Origin: Cepaea nemoralis
Taxonomy: Eukaryota > Mollusca > Gastropoda > Stylommatophora > Helicidae
Direction: 5' to 3'
Length of the DNA stretch: 64,000 nucleotides
Assembly (NCBI GenBank): GCA_014155875.1
Contig: JACEFZ010011691.1
Coordinates: 356,001 to 420,000 of the forward strand
Part shown: positions 1 through 12,239 of the stretch, piece by piece
How the letters are laid out: every line of letters starts with the position of its first letter
Numbering within the stretch: the first letter of the stretch is position 1
Position numbers and translations under genes: made by a program
Notes under the pieces: generated by a model
The model's database searches: none
What the model was told of the DNA's origin: nothing
The model's input: only the letters and a program-made list of their open reading frames with translations

Positions 1-47
1 GTTGTTGTTGTTGTATGAACTATTTGTGTGTGTATCATATATATCAC

Positions 48-80
<33 letters not shown>

Positions 81-150
81 CGTGCGTGCGTGTGTGTGCG
101 TGCACGCGTGTGTGTGTGTGTGTGTGTATGTGTGTGTGTGAGTGTGCACC
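1..150. repeat. (TG)n microsatellite
   Basis: GTT and TA units, then TG with CG interruptions. Confidence 0.95.
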
Positions 151-786
151 AGTAGGTAGGTTGACTAGTACGCAGATATTTAAACGGACAGCTAGACAGA
201 CACATTGCTAAATATTGCTAAATAAGTAGACAGCTTAACGAACAACATTAACAAACAATATGAATGCTTACCGCTGGTCTACGAGCTATCCATCTGATGG
301 CATCAGAGAAACAACGAATTCATCACTAGTGGAATACAATAACAACAACACACGTGACCTCAAACTATGACCGTCAACACAGCCCTCGTGCAGAGATCCT
401 TGTTGCTAAACGGCCGTTTCTGTAGGAGCGAGATGCAAGACTGTTTGCAGACCTGTCGGGATAGACAGAGCGTGAAGTGTCCCAGGGAGGGTGAGTACTG
501 CCAGTTGTGGCGGTGAGCTTATTTGCAGGCACCGAGCGTCCCCTGTCGCGTGCGCTGACAACCTCTTCACACACGGCCTTCATTTTCTCTTCGATTTCTG
601 TTGCCTGCACAAAATGTTCCTATCGATTTCTGTATGTCACTGTTTTTGATTGGTTGTGTGTTTTTCAGTACGTCAAAAGCATCATGTTATTTCATAGGAC
701 ATCGCCATGGAACGTTTGGAAATGTGTACTGTCACAAAACCTGTTGTGATTTATGACAGTGAATTGTGGGACGAGAATGGACAAAT
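151..786. other. No feature recognised
   Basis: Two overlapping short open frames at 374-749, no family resemblance and no splice-supported exon. Confidence 0.6.
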
Positions 787-803
787 TACAAAGAATGAAT
801 CAC

Positions 804-846
<43 letters not shown>
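787..846. repeat. (CAA)n microsatellite
   Basis: About 19 units. Confidence 0.95.
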
Positions 847-962
847 ATAGAATATTCTACTAGAACGCGATCACAAGGATCGAAATAAACTTTGAGGGGC
901 AAAGCCTTTGTCCTTCACAAGTAACGAACAATCAACGATACAGCTGCATGAAAAACCATTTT

Positions 963-1195
963 ATATGTTGCATATCCCTTACAGGACGTTGCAGTCAACA
1001 CCAGCATTGCTCAGCTGCTGTTGATGTACTAGGCAAGATTACTCTCAGTAGTTTGCCATTACTTTCTGAACGACCGGCTCACAAACCCCTGTAAGTAACC
1101 AACGCGGCGCGATACGCTACCGAATCTCGCGTAGCTGCATTAGTCACGAGAATATACGGGATTACGGAGAACAGCTACGCCAGGGAGACAGGTAG
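963..1195 (-). mobile_element. SINE-1 copy
   Basis: Left end CATATCCCTTACAGGACGTTG, body CAGTAGTTTGCCATTACTTTC, head at the right. Orientation as in 49062-49287. Confidence 0.82.
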
Positions 1196-1224
1196 GTAAA
1201 ACCCTAAAGGAATATGTATATCTT

Positions 1225-1330
1225 AGTCAGATATGACTGAGTATGACAGTAGACGGTACTACCAGCTTTCTGTTAGCGCCGAATGTTAAGTCGTGTTCAC
1301 CAAATCCGACATCCCACATTGTCCCAAAAA
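1225..1330 (+). repeat. REP-5 fragment
   Basis: TATGACAGTAGACGGTACTA, CTTTCTGTTAGC and CCGAATGTT match 21538-21600. Confidence 0.72.
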
Positions 1331-1973
1331 TAGCCCAGTCCCGCGGATCCGTCTGTTTTAATAATCGTGCAAGAAAAGACTCCACTTTGTACTGATCAGT
1401 TGCCATAAGTCGGTTGTTATCATAAACAGTACTATTTGTACCAGACATCGCCTGTCTCTTCATCTGCCGGTGCAGCCTCCAGAATTTATCCAATGTCACA
1501 TCCCCACCGACTTCATTGATAAACTGTTTCCACTTAATCCTTTTTGTCACTGCTGCCTGGAGTTTAAAATCCTGCCCTTTACTTTTTTTAAAATACCTTT
1601 TAGCCTCCTCCAATTCTGTGCCAACTGAATTGGTTGCTCTCCGCACCCTCTGCCAATTCCTTGTGGCCGCCCTCTTTTCCCTCCATGAATTCTCGACCTC
1701 TGGTGTCCACCATGGTGGTTGGGTGAAGATTCTTCTTGTTGGTTTAGATCTCCCCTGTGATCTAAGGCGCCCCAAGAGTGAAGATTTGTAGCATTCATAA
1801 CAGAATGCCCTGCGGGCTCTTAGAACCCTGCCTGTGCTGGACTTAGGCATCAGTACAGAACAGGGGAGGTGGTCATTTCCATGGTCCCCAAAGACAATCC
1901 ATTTTATCTCTGATGCCGCCTCTTGTGATATAAGTTCCAGCAGAATGGCCGTGTCAGCGTCCTCCTGTCTCAC
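1331..1973 (-). pseudogene. LINE endonuclease end and linker
   Basis: Minus strand open frame. GDHGNDHLPCSVLM resembles the final SDHLP endonuclease motif; PPWWTPEVENSWREKRAATR and NWQRVRR match the linker before the RT domain. No RT motifs remain. The last roughly 35 residues of the open frame (1227-1330) come from another repeat (REP-5). Confidence 0.78.
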
Positions 1974-2060
1974 TGCTAGCCTAGTTTAACTCCTCATTAA
2001 CAATGCATTAAAAATGGAAATTGTCAAATGTTATGTATATTTAACACTATTATATATCAC

Positions 2061-2314
2061 GGGCCGGTCTCTCTAGCCGAGGGGTTACACCACTTTCTCC
2101 GTAATCCCGTTTATCACGCAGAGTCTCGTAGTGGGCGAGAGCTGGAAGCGGTTCTACCCCCGCTGGTGACTTGCGGGATAACTGAGCCGGCCGCTCAGAA
2201 AGCAATGGCAAACTACTGAGCGTAATCTTGCCAAGAAATCAACAGACAGCTGAAAGATGCGGCTGTGGACAGCGATGTCCTGTAAAAGGATATGCGAATT
2301 TTAAAAAATATATA
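2061..2314 (+). mobile_element. SINE-1 copy, 10-bp target duplication
   Basis: TATATATCAC at 2051-2060 and 2315-2324. Box A TAGCCGAGGGGTTACACC near the start; CAGAAAGCAATGGCAAACTA body; TGTCCTGTAAAAGGATATGC end and a (TA)n tail. The reference full-length copy, about 250 bp. Confidence 0.88.
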
Positions 2315-2801
2315 TATATATCACGGAATCCTGGACAATGAACATACTATTAGATAGTCGAATAGAGGCCCTGGAGATGTGGATATACATATAATATGTC
2401 GCATTTAATGGAAACAAAAACAATCAAATACAGAGGTTCTAAAACACTGAAAATGAAAAGCTAGTTGGAAAAAAAAAGGCGAGTGAAATATTTTGGCACG
2501 TTTCCCGATTCCCGATTCCTAATTGTGGGGAAAAAATAAACTTTCCAACAACGTTCAACCAGTCTCTATAGTTTTGGTTATTTTCGCCGTGGTTCATGGT
2601 AAGGGATAAGTTTGTCACGTTTTCTGCGCCAGTGTTAGATGGCTTGTCGATCTTGAAGTGTTTGTGTCTGTGACGTCAGCTGGGGGGGGGGGGGGAGGGT
2701 TTCACGTTCTCCCTTGTGTCCGTCTTCTCTGGTGGTTTCTTTGGTCAGTGTTGGCTCCTGGTGAGTTTTGCTTGACTGGGTGCAGTCCTTATACTGATTG
2801 T

Positions 2802-3300
2802 TTATTTGATCTGTTTGCCTCCTTTTTTATTTTGTATTGCCTGCATAAATTTTTCGATGGCTTCATTATCTTCCTTGCGCCATTCTTCTCTTTCAGGTTT
2901 CACTTGGAGTTTCTTTTTCACGTCATAGTCTTTTTCACATGGGACGTATTCCTTCTCAGTCGTTTTATTTAGTTTGGGTCCCTCCTCTAGGCTATCTTCA
3001 GAGTTCTGGCGGGATATTGGTTTCCCCTTGGTGTCCTTGACATTGTGGTCGGACTGCTGGCTTTACCTTTTTAACTTGCGGTTTCTGGTTGGCCCTGTTT
3101 TTTGCTTCTGCTGGTTTGTTTTTAATTAGCTCCCTTTCAGTTGTTAGCAGTTCTCTCTCTCTGTCTGCTTTGATGGTTTGTAGGATTTCTTCGTCCTCCT
3201 GTATCAGTGCCATGCTTTCCACCTCTTAATTGTTTCTGTGCTGGATTTCTTTCATGTCAGCCAGTAGATTTTCGTTGTCGCTGTTTGGTGTTGGTATCAG
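2802..3300 (-). pseudogene. Decayed ORF, charged coiled-coil-like
   Basis: Minus strand: SDNENLLADMKEIQHRNN-stop-EVESMALIQEDEEILQTI, KADRERELLTTERELIKNKP, a frameshift near 3070, then SDHNVKDTKGKPISRQNSED, EEWRKEDNEAIEKFMQAIQN and a TAA at 2802. Rich in E, K and R, with heptad-like spacing. It could be a transposon accessory (SANT-type or ORF1-type) protein or a host exon. I do not recognise it. Confidence 0.4.
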
Positions 3301-3319
3301 AAGTGCCTTGACTTGTATA

Positions 3320-3490
3320 GGATCAGGTTGAAGGCAAGCGAAAAAGAGGTAGTCAACGATACAAGAGGGAAGATAACATCAAGAATGGGCCGGACAGCAG
3401 TCTGGCAGAATGTACAGTCAGGTCGAGTGACAGACAGTGTTGGAGATCCATTGCAGCCAAACTTCATCAATGAGGCCACCTAACTGGTTA
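3320..3490 (+). pseudogene. LINE C-terminal remnant
   Basis: RKRKRGSQRYKREDNIK, frameshift, then EWAGQQSGRMYSQVE-stop-QTVLEIHCSQTSSMRPP resembles the DNIKEWTG...W...S...P end common to several LINE families. Inferred from the pattern only. Confidence 0.5.
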
Positions 3491-3584
3491 AATTGAGGCT
3501 CAACAAGTCTAGATGACGTAAATTATTTCGCTCGTAGCCAATTGCTTATGTATGTACAAGTCACTTCTTTGTTTGTTTGTTTTT

Positions 3585-3690
3585 TTATCACAGAAGCCAC
3601 AAACAATAGGTTGCACGATTTATTGCCCGGCATATTTGGCTGTATCTCGTCAGGTGCAAATTGCAGAGTTACATATGTTATGGAGTGAAT
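3585..3690 (+). repeat. REP-7 fragment
   Basis: AGGTTGCACGATTTATTGCC, CGGCATATTTGGCTG and TCGTCAGGTGCAAATTGCAG; related to 11345-11430 and the hairpin at 23695-23790. Confidence 0.6.
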
Positions 3691-3825
3691 GGATGAATCA
3701 TATTTTGGCTGAAATACCTGACTCGCAATGTCACAGCAAATGATAACTCGATCTACTTTGGTGAAACCCCACTTCACAAGGTGGAGTTATACACCTCTTT
3801 AGGTAGCAGTGAAGGCAAATATGTG

Positions 3826-4300
3826 GGAACAGATCATCATCAAGTTCCCTGTCCGCTGGCGAAGGCGTTCATGTTCCTTCGCAGATTTCGGGCTATTGTG
3901 TTCTGGATCATCATTTCTCTTAGTCTGTCCCTGCCTGTCGTCCCTTTGATCTTTCCAGTTGTCACGATATTCTCCAATGCCTCTCTTCTCATCACATGAC
4001 CAAAGAAAGCTGTGTCTCTTTCTTATTGTAGCATATAATGTTCTAGTTTCATTAACCTCTTTCCGGCAGTCGTTGTTAGTTACTCTGGCAGTCCAAGGAA
4101 TTCGCAACATTCGTTTCAGGAACCAAATCTCGGTTGCTTCCAAGTTCTTCCTAATTTGTTCATTTACTTTCCAAGATTCTCTGCTATACAGTAAAACGGT
4201 TCTATATAACACTTCGGCATTCTGATTCTTACAATTAAGTATACCGACCTATTGCATAAGATACCTTTCATTTTCTTAAATGCAGGGTTTGCTTGATCTT
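3826..4300 (-). pseudogene. LINE-a1 3' end
   Basis: Minus strand: FKKMKGILCNRS, then SRESWKVNEQIRKNLEATEI, MLRIPWTARVTNNDCRKEVN, RTLYATIRKR, then a frameshift and a decayed end. Parallel to 49360-49850. Confidence 0.87.
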
Positions 4301-4742
4301 AGTTAGGTATTTGTGTGAAATGAAATTTTGACTATACCCAAATTATATAACAAACAACATCAAAACAATAACATCAACAACAACAATAATAATGATAAGA
4401 TTACCAGTAAAATACAAGACGTGTTTATTTATGAATTATTTTGCATTATTATTAAATTGTACTCAAACTATTCTTCTCTTCTTCTTCTGCTCTTTATTCC
4501 TCCTTCAAAAGGTCGACCTCGACCTTCCTGCAGCTCTCACTATATCATAGCCATAATAATCCCACGTTTCTAACTCTCTTCTCATGAGCATTTTTAGGTC
4601 TCACTGTTTCATTTTCCCCGCGGGCTCCACAGACAGGACTTCCTACTGACACTACTACCAAGTTATGTCTGGTCTATCCACCGCCTGGTGTTGTTCTCTT
4701 GCTCACGCGATACGCTTGAATCTGTTTTGTTCTGTCTATACA
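4301..4742. other. No feature recognised, AT-rich
   Basis: Short CAA/AAT runs at 4360-4395 only. Confidence 0.6.
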
Positions 4743-4960
4743 GGTCAGCATGGTCAAGTTGATAAGAGAGCTCTTTCTTAAACTTCCTTGCGCTGATGCC
4801 GGGGCCGCCTGTTCAACCCATGCACCGGTCAGCTGGACTAAAATGTTGACTTATCGTCCTAGACTTGCGGACGTAAATTACAAGTACCTTTAAAGTCGGA
4901 GTGGGTTCACCTGATGGCGAGGGACACTGGAATTTTGTTTTAAGTGACCTGAGCTTCCAG
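4743..4960 (+). mobile_element. SINE-4 copy
   Basis: GGTCAAGTTGATAAGAGAG is a possible box A; body GCGCTGATGCCGGGG, ACGTAAATTACAAGTACC and end TGATGGCGAGGGACACTGG. Four other partial copies in the window. Confidence 0.7.
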
Positions 4961-5124
4961 GTCGATCCAGACTAACATTGGTACCAGGAAATATTCAGGG
5001 AAGTAAACACGGCCTGCTTAATATTAACAATATTACCCTCCGGGTTCTTATTGGCACATTTCTCTCTTGACAAACGTAAGTTTGTTACAACTGTGCTAAA
5101 AAACCACTCCATTGTACAAAGCTT

Positions 5125-5325
5125 TGACTGAATTGTAGAGATCATGTGTTACCCATGCAGCGTGATCCCCGTCTCGGCCTGCCTAGTTTACTCAGATGAA
5201 AGATAACAGCCAATACATCTGGAACACGACAAGCTACAGAAGCTGCTGGAGCAGTACAGCAATGCTGTAACAGTCCGCCTGTCGGAGCTTCGATCCTAGA
5301 CCGGCTGCCGAACCCTCCCAGGCCC
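5125..5325 (-). repeat. REP-5 fragment next to the 54-bp array
   Basis: ACCCATGCAGCGTGATCC, TCGGCCTGCCTAGTTTACTC, GGAGCTTCGATCCTAGACC match 30340-30500. The minisatellite starts at its end. Confidence 0.78.
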
Positions 5326-5329
5326 GATT

Positions 5330-8300
5330 GATGGGGCATGGTGCTAGCACCATCTATCTGACACTCCACAAGGCGGGAATATTGATGAGGCGTGGTGCTA
5401 GCGCCATCTGTCTGACACTCCACAAGGCGGGAATATTGATGGGGCGTGGTGCTAGCACCATCTGCCCGAGGCTACACAAGGCGGGAATATTGATGGGGCG
5501 TGGTGCTAGCGCCATCTGTCCGACACTCTACAAGGCGGGAATATTAATGGGGCATGGTGCTAGCGTCATCTGTCCGACACTCCACAAGGCGGTAATATTG
5601 ATGGGGTGTCGTGCTAGCGCTATCTGTCCGACACTACACACGGCGGGAATATTGATGGGGCGTGGGCTAGCGTCATCTGTCCGACACTCCACAAGGCGCG
5701 AATATTGATGGGGCGTGGTGCTAGCGTCATCTGTCCGACACTCCACAAGGCGGGAATATTGATGGGGCGTGGTGCTAGCGTCATCTGTCCGACACTCCAC
5801 AAGGCGGGAATATTGATGGGGCGTGGTGCTAGCGCCATCTGTCCGACACTCTCAAGGTGGAATATTTATGGGGGCGTGGTAGCATAGCGCATCTGTCCGA
5901 CACTCCACAAGGAGGGAATATTTATGGGGCGTGGTGCTAGCGTCATCTTTCCGACACTCCACAAGGCCGGAATATTGATGGGGTGTGGTGCTAGCACCAT
6001 CTGTCCGACACTCCCCAAGGCTGGAATATTGATGGGGCGTGGTGCTAGCGTCATCTGTCCGACACTCCACAGGCTGGAATTATTGATAGGGGCGTGGTGC
6101 TAGCGTCATCTGTCCGACACTCCACAAGGCGGGAATATTGATGGGGCGTGGTGCTAGCGCCAATGGGGCGTGGTGCTAGCGCCATCTGTCCGACACTCTA
6201 CAAGGCGGGAATATTGATGGGGCGTGGTGCTAGCGTCATCTGTCCGACACTCTACAAGGCGGGAATATTGATGGGGCGTGGTGCTAGCGCCAATGGGGCG
6301 TGGTGCTAGCGCCATCTGTCCGACACTCTACAAGGCGGGAATATTGATGGGGCGTGGTGCTAGCGTCATCTGTCCGACACTCTACAAGGCGGGAATATTG
6401 ATGGGGCGTGGTGCTAGCGCCATCTGTCCGACACTCTACAAGGCGGAATATTGATGGGGCGTGGTGCTAGCGCATCTGTCCATACACTTTACAAGGCGGG
6501 ATATATGATGGGGCGTGGTGCTAGCGTCATCTGTCCGACACTCTACAAGGCGGGAATATTGATGGGGCGTGGTGCTAGCGCCATCTGTCCGACACTCTAC
6601 AAGGCGGGAATATTGATGGGGCGTGGTGCTAGCGTCATCTGTCCGACACTCTACAAAGGCGGGAATAATGATGAGGGCGTGGTGCTAGCGCCATCTGTCC
6701 GACACTCTACAAGGCAGGAATAATTGATGGGGCGTAGGTGCTAGCGTCATCTGTCCGACACTCTACAAAGGCTGGAATAATGATGGGGCGTGGTGCTAGC
6801 GTCATCTGTCCGACACTTTACAAGGCGGGAATAATGATGGGGCGTGGTGCTAGCGCCATCTGTCCGACACTCTACAAGGAGGGAATAATGATGGGGCATG
6901 GTGCTAGCGCCATCTGTCCGACACTCTACAAGGCGGGAATAATGATGGGGCGTGGTGCTAGCGTCATCTGTCCGACACTCTACAAGGCGGGAATAATGAT
7001 GGGGTGTGGTGCTAGCGCCATCTGTCCCGACACTCTACAAGGCGGGGAATATTGATGGGGGCGTGGTGCTAGCGTCATCTGTCCGACACTCTACAAGGCG
7101 GGAATATTGATGGGGCGTGGTGCTAGCGCCATGGGGCGTGTGCTGTCCGACACTCTACAAGGCGGGAATATTGATGGGGCGCTGGTGCTAGCAGTCATCT
7201 GTCCGACACTCTACAAGGCGGGAATATTGATGGGCGTGGTGCTAGCGTCATCTGTCCGACACTCTACAAGGCGGGGATATGGATGGGGCGTGGTGCTAGC
7301 GTCATCTGTCCGACACTCTACAAGGCGGGAATATTGATGGGGCGTGGTGCTAGCGCATCTGTCGACACTCTACAAGGCGGAATATTGATGGCGTGCTGCT
7401 CGTCATCTGTCCGACACTCTACACAGCGGGAATATTGATGGGGCGTGGTGCTAGCGCCATCTGTCCGACACTCTACAAGGCGGGAATATTGTATGGGGCG
7501 TGGTGCTAGCGCCATCTGTCCGACACTCTACAAGGCGGGAATATTGATGGGGCGTGGTGCTGCGCCATGGGCTGGTGCTGCGTCATCTGTCCGCACTCTA
7601 CAAGGTGGGAATATTGATGGGGCGTGGTGCTAGCGCATCTGTCCGACACTCTACAAGCGGGAATATGATGGGGCGTGGTGACTAGCGATCATATGGGGCG
7701 TGGTGCTAGCGCCAATGGGGCGTGGTGCTAGCGTCATCTGTCCGACACTCTACAAGGTGGGAATTTGATGGGCGTGGTGCTAGCGCCATCTGTCCGACAC
7801 TCTACAAGGCGGAAATTGATGGGGCGTGTGCTAGCGTCATCTGTCCGACACTCTACAAGGCGGGAATATTGATGGGCGTGGTGCTAGCGTCCATCTGTCC
7901 GACACTCTACAAGGCGGGAATATTGATGGGGCGTGGTGCTAGCGCCAATGGGGCGTGGTGCTAGCGCCATCTGTCCGACACTCTACAAGGCTGGGAATAT
8001 TGATGGGGCGTGGTGCTAGCGCCATCTGTCCGACCTCAAGGCGGAATATGATGGTGGTGCTAGCGTCATCTGTCCGACACTCTACAAGGCGGGGAATATT
8101 GATGGGGCGTGGTGCTAGCGCATCTGTCCGACACTCTACAAGGGGGGAACTATTGATGGGGCGTGGTGCTAGCGTCATCTGTCCGACACTCTACAAGGCG
8201 GGAATATTGATGGGGCGTGGTGCTAGCGCCAATGGGGCGTGGTGCTAGCGTCATCTGTCCGACACTCTACAAGGTGGGAATATTGATGGGGCGTGGTGCT

Positions 8301-10275
8301 AGCGCCATCTGTCCGACACTCCTACAAGGCGGGAATATTGATGGGCGTGGTGCTAGCTCATCTGTCCGACACTCTACAAGGTGGAATATTGATGGGCGTG
8401 GTGCTAGCGCCATCTGTCCGACACTCTACAAGGCGGGAATATTGATGGGGCGTGGTGCTAGCGCCATCTGTCCGACACTCTACAAGGCGGGAATATTGAT
8501 GGGGCGTGGTGCTAGCGTCATCTGTCCGACACTCTACAAGGTGGGAATATTTATGGGGCGTGGTGCTAGCGCCATCTGTCCGACACTCTACAAGGTGGGA
8601 ATATTGATGGGGCGTGGTGCTAGCGTCATCTGTCCGACACTCTACAAGGTGGGAATATTGATGGGGCGTGGTGCTAGCGCCATCTGTCCGACACTCTACA
8701 AGGTGGGAATATTGATGGGGCGTGGTGCTAGCGTCATCTGTCCGACACTCTACAGGGGGACATTGAGGGGCGTGGTGGCTAGCGTCATCTGTCCGACACT
8801 CTACAAGGCGGAATATTTGGGGCGTGGTGCTAGCGCCAATGGGGCGTGGTGCTAGCGTCATCTGTCCGACACATCTACAAGGTGGAAATTGATGGGGCGT
8901 GGTGCTAGCGCCATCTGTCCGACACTCTACAAGGCGGGAATATTTATGGGGCGTGGTGCTAGCGCCAATGGGGCGTGGTGCTAGCGTCATCTGTCCGACA
9001 CTCTACAAGGCAGGAATATGATGGGGCGTGGTGCTAGCGCACAATGGGCGCAGCGTCATCTGTCGACGCTGCTACAGGTGGGATATGATGGGGCGTGTGT
9101 CTAGCGTCATCTGTCCGACACTCTACAAGGTGGGATATTGATGGGCGTGGTGCTAGACGCATCTGCCTGACACTCTACAGTGCTAATTATATGGGGCATG
9201 GTGCATAGGCCATCTGTCCGACACTCTACAAGGTGGGAATATTGATGGGGCGTGGTGCTAGCGTCAATGGGGCGTGGTGCTAGCGTCATCTGTCCGACAC
9301 TCTACAAGGTGGGAATATTGATGGGGCGTGGTGCTAGCGCCATCTGTCCGACACTCTACAAGGCGGGAATATTGATGGGGCGTGGTGCTAGCGCATCTGT
9401 CCGACACTCCACAAGGCGGGAATATTGATGGGGCGTGGTGCTAGCGTCCATCTGTCCGACACTCCACAAGGCGGGAATATTGATGGGGCGTGGTGCTAGC
9501 GCCATCTGTCCGACACTCTACAAGTGGGAATATTGATGGGGCGTGGTGCTAGCGCCATCTGTCCGACACTCTACAAGGCGGGAATATTGATGGGCGTGGT
9601 GCTAGCGTCATCTGTCCGACACTCTACAAGGTGGGAATATTGATGGGGCCGTGTCGGTGCTAGCGTCATCTGTCCGACACTCTACAAGGTGGGAATATTG
9701 ATGGGCGTGGTGCTAGCGCCATCTGTCCGACACTCCACAAGGGGGAATATTGATGTGCGTGGTGCTAGCGCCATCTGTCCGACACTCTACAAGGCGGGAA
9801 TATTGATGGGGCGTGGTGCTAGCGCCAATGGGGCGTGGTGCTAGCGCCTATATCCGACACTCTACAAGGTGGGAATATGATGGGGCTTGGTTTGCCTAGC
9901 GCCATCTGTCCGACACTCTACAAGCGGGAATATTGATGGGGCGTGGTGCTAGCGCCATCTGTCCGACACTCCACAAGGCGGGAATATTGATGGGGCGTGG
10001 TTCTAGCGCCATGTGTCCGACACTCTACAAAGCGGGAATATTGATAGGGCGTGGTGCTAGCGCCAATGGGGCGTGGTGCTAGCGCCATCTGTCCGACACT
10101 GTACAAGGCGGGAATATTGATGGGGCGTGGTGCTAGCGTCATCTGTCCGACACTCCACAAGGCGGGAATATTGATGGGGCGTGGTGCTAGCGTCATCTGT
10201 CCGACACTCCACAAGGCGGGAATATTGATGGGGCGTGGTGCTAGCGCCATGTGTCCGACACTCCACACAGCGGGA
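5330..10275. repeat. 54-bp minisatellite, about 90 units
   Basis: Unit includes GGGGCGTGGTGCTAGCG, CATCTGTCCGACACTC and TACAAGGCGGGAATATTG. Units differ at a few fixed sites (GCGCC/GCGTC, CTCTAC/CTCCAC, AAGGCGG/AAGGTGG), and short 22-bp partial units (GCCAATGGGGCGTGGTGCTA) recur, giving local higher-order patterns. Because 54 is divisible by 3 and the unit lacks stops in some frames, long false ORFs appear on both strands. Many single-base indels. Confidence 0.97.
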
Positions 10276-10294
10276 AGATTGGCTCTTTGTTTAT

Positions 10295-11040
10295 ATGTCT
10301 ATTATCATCATCATGTGCCATGCCGTGTTTCGCCATTTCACACTGTCACAAGAGTCTTGGATCAGCTCTGTGTTATTGTCTCGAACATGCCATGTGGTCA
10401 AGCCATCGTGATATTTAATTCTCTGCCTTCCCCTTGCTCTTTTACCTTCAATCTTGCCAGTTGTCACCAAGTTCTCTATCTTTTATTTTTTTTTTTTCTT
10501 TTTCCCCACTTAACGTGCCCAAAAATATGTAACTGTCGTCCTCTAATTTCTCTAATCAATTTAGCGTTTTCGTTTGCTTTTAGTTGAACTTGCTCATTGG
10601 TTTTTCTTTCTGTCCATGGTATCATTATCGTTTGCTGAGAAACCACATTTCCACCGCCATTAGATGTTTCTCAGCTTGTCTGCTCCGTGTCCACGTCTCG
10701 CATCTATACTAAAGCACAGGTTCTATTTAAAACTTCAAAACTCCTTTTCTAGTTGCATTTGACATCATTTTATTGGTCAGTATGTTTTTTATCTTGCAAA
10801 AGGCTACCTTAGCCTTAGTGATTCTTGTGTTAATCTCTTCAAGGGATCTCCAATAAGATGGTATGACTGTTCAAAGATAGTTGTACCGATGCACTTGTTT
10901 AAGAATATTCCTATTTATCCATAAACTACATTGTGATATGTCTTGCTTATTTTGTACCAATAATCTCTGTTTTCTTACAATTTAATTCTAACCCTAGTTG
11001 TTCACTGTGTACGATAACATCACCTACTAAATGTTGTAGA
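10295..11040 (-). pseudogene. LINE-a2 3' half, decayed
   Basis: Minus strand ENLVTTGKIEGKRARGRQR, then DGLTTWHVRDNNTELIQDS and a short (ATG) tail, abutting the 54-bp minisatellite. The upstream part to about 11040 is LINE-like but full of stops. Confidence 0.75.
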
Positions 11041-11344
11041 TTCTATATACAACAAAAAATGTATTCATTTCATGAAATAATGCATGCATATTATTTATAC
11101 ACAGAGTATAACCCATCCCATATTTAACCCATCTCTTTACAGCTAATTTAAGAAAACATCATCATTGAGATAAATTGAGCAGTTGCATATGATAATACCA
11201 AGATTTTTGTACATTTAGAGATATGTACAACATATATCGAAGTATTTAATGTGCATCATGTTTCATTAAAATACAAATGTAATGACAAATGGTTATTATC
11301 TCTCTCAACTCAGTTGAAAGAACTTTTTCATGCTTTGCTACATA

Positions 11345-11430
11345 TTTTAACACAGAAGCCAAATAAATAGGTTCCATCATTTATTGACTGTCGTATTTTG
11401 CTGAATCCCATCGGGTGCACACTGCTATAT
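11345..11430 (+). repeat. REP-7 fragment, diverged
   Basis: CACAGAAGCCAAATAAATAG, CATCATTTATTGACTGTCGT, CATCGGGTGCACACTGC. Confidence 0.5.
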
Positions 11431-11434
11431 ACAT

Positions 11435-11790
11435 ATAGCTAACAAATGCCCCACATCTGAAAAGTATGTGTGGCTACCATGAGGTTAACAAATGCCCCAC
11501 ATCTGAAAAGTATGTGTGGCTACCATGAGGTTAACAAATGCCCCACATCTGAAAAATATGTGTGGCTACCATGAGGTTAACAAATGCCCCACATCTGAAA
11601 AGTATGTGTGGCTACCATGAGGTTAACAAATGCCCCACATCTGAAAAGTATGTGTGACTACCATGAGGTTAACAAATGCCCCACATCTGAAAAGTATGTG
11701 TGACTACCATGAGGTTAACAAATGCCCCACATTTGAAAAGTATGTGTGGCTACAGTGAGGCTGACAAATGCCCCATATTTAAACAGTTTG
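11435..11790. repeat. 46-bp minisatellite, about 7.6 units
   Basis: Unit starts AACAAATGCCCCACATCTGA and ends GGCTACCATGAGGTT. The last two units are more diverged and run into (CA)n. Confidence 0.95.
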
Positions 11791-11802
11791 TGTGGCTACT
11801 GT

Positions 11803-11803
11803 G

Positions 11804-11851
<48 letters not shown>

Positions 11852-11975
11852 CACACACACACAACACGTATTGTTTATGGCACAAAAACAAGTATTGTTT
11901 ATGGCACAAACAACAAGTATTATTTATGGCATCCAAAAAATAAATCACAAGTATTCATTATGGCAACACACGCGT

Positions 11976-12037
<62 letters not shown>

Positions 12038-12038
12038 C
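11803..12038. repeat. (CA)n, a 24-bp tandem repeat, (CA)n
   Basis: Two CA tracts (11803-11863 and 11966-12036) enclose three to four units of ACAAGTATTGTTTATGGCAC. Confidence 0.95.
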
Positions 12039-12239
12039 AGGCAAGGGTGGATTACACAATGATAGGAATTCCAGAAGCATTCAAAGCAACAAAATAAATA
12101 TACATATATATTGATTAGTATTCACAGAAAGTAGGAGATTCCAGAGTATACAGTAGACAACCGCAGAAACAACGAAAGTTCTCGTCACACTGAGTGAAAT
12201 TGTGTCTCTTCTTCTTTGTATATTGTTGTGATAGATAAT

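Noticed and set aside
5328..10268. Many long ORFs with repeated MGRGASAICPTLYKAGIL-type peptides on both strands
   Set aside because: A 54-bp unit without stops gives open frames on several frames and both strands at once; indels break them often. No sign of a gene.
5330..10275. CRISPR array
   Set aside because: Units are contiguous without unique spacers, in a eukaryotic context.
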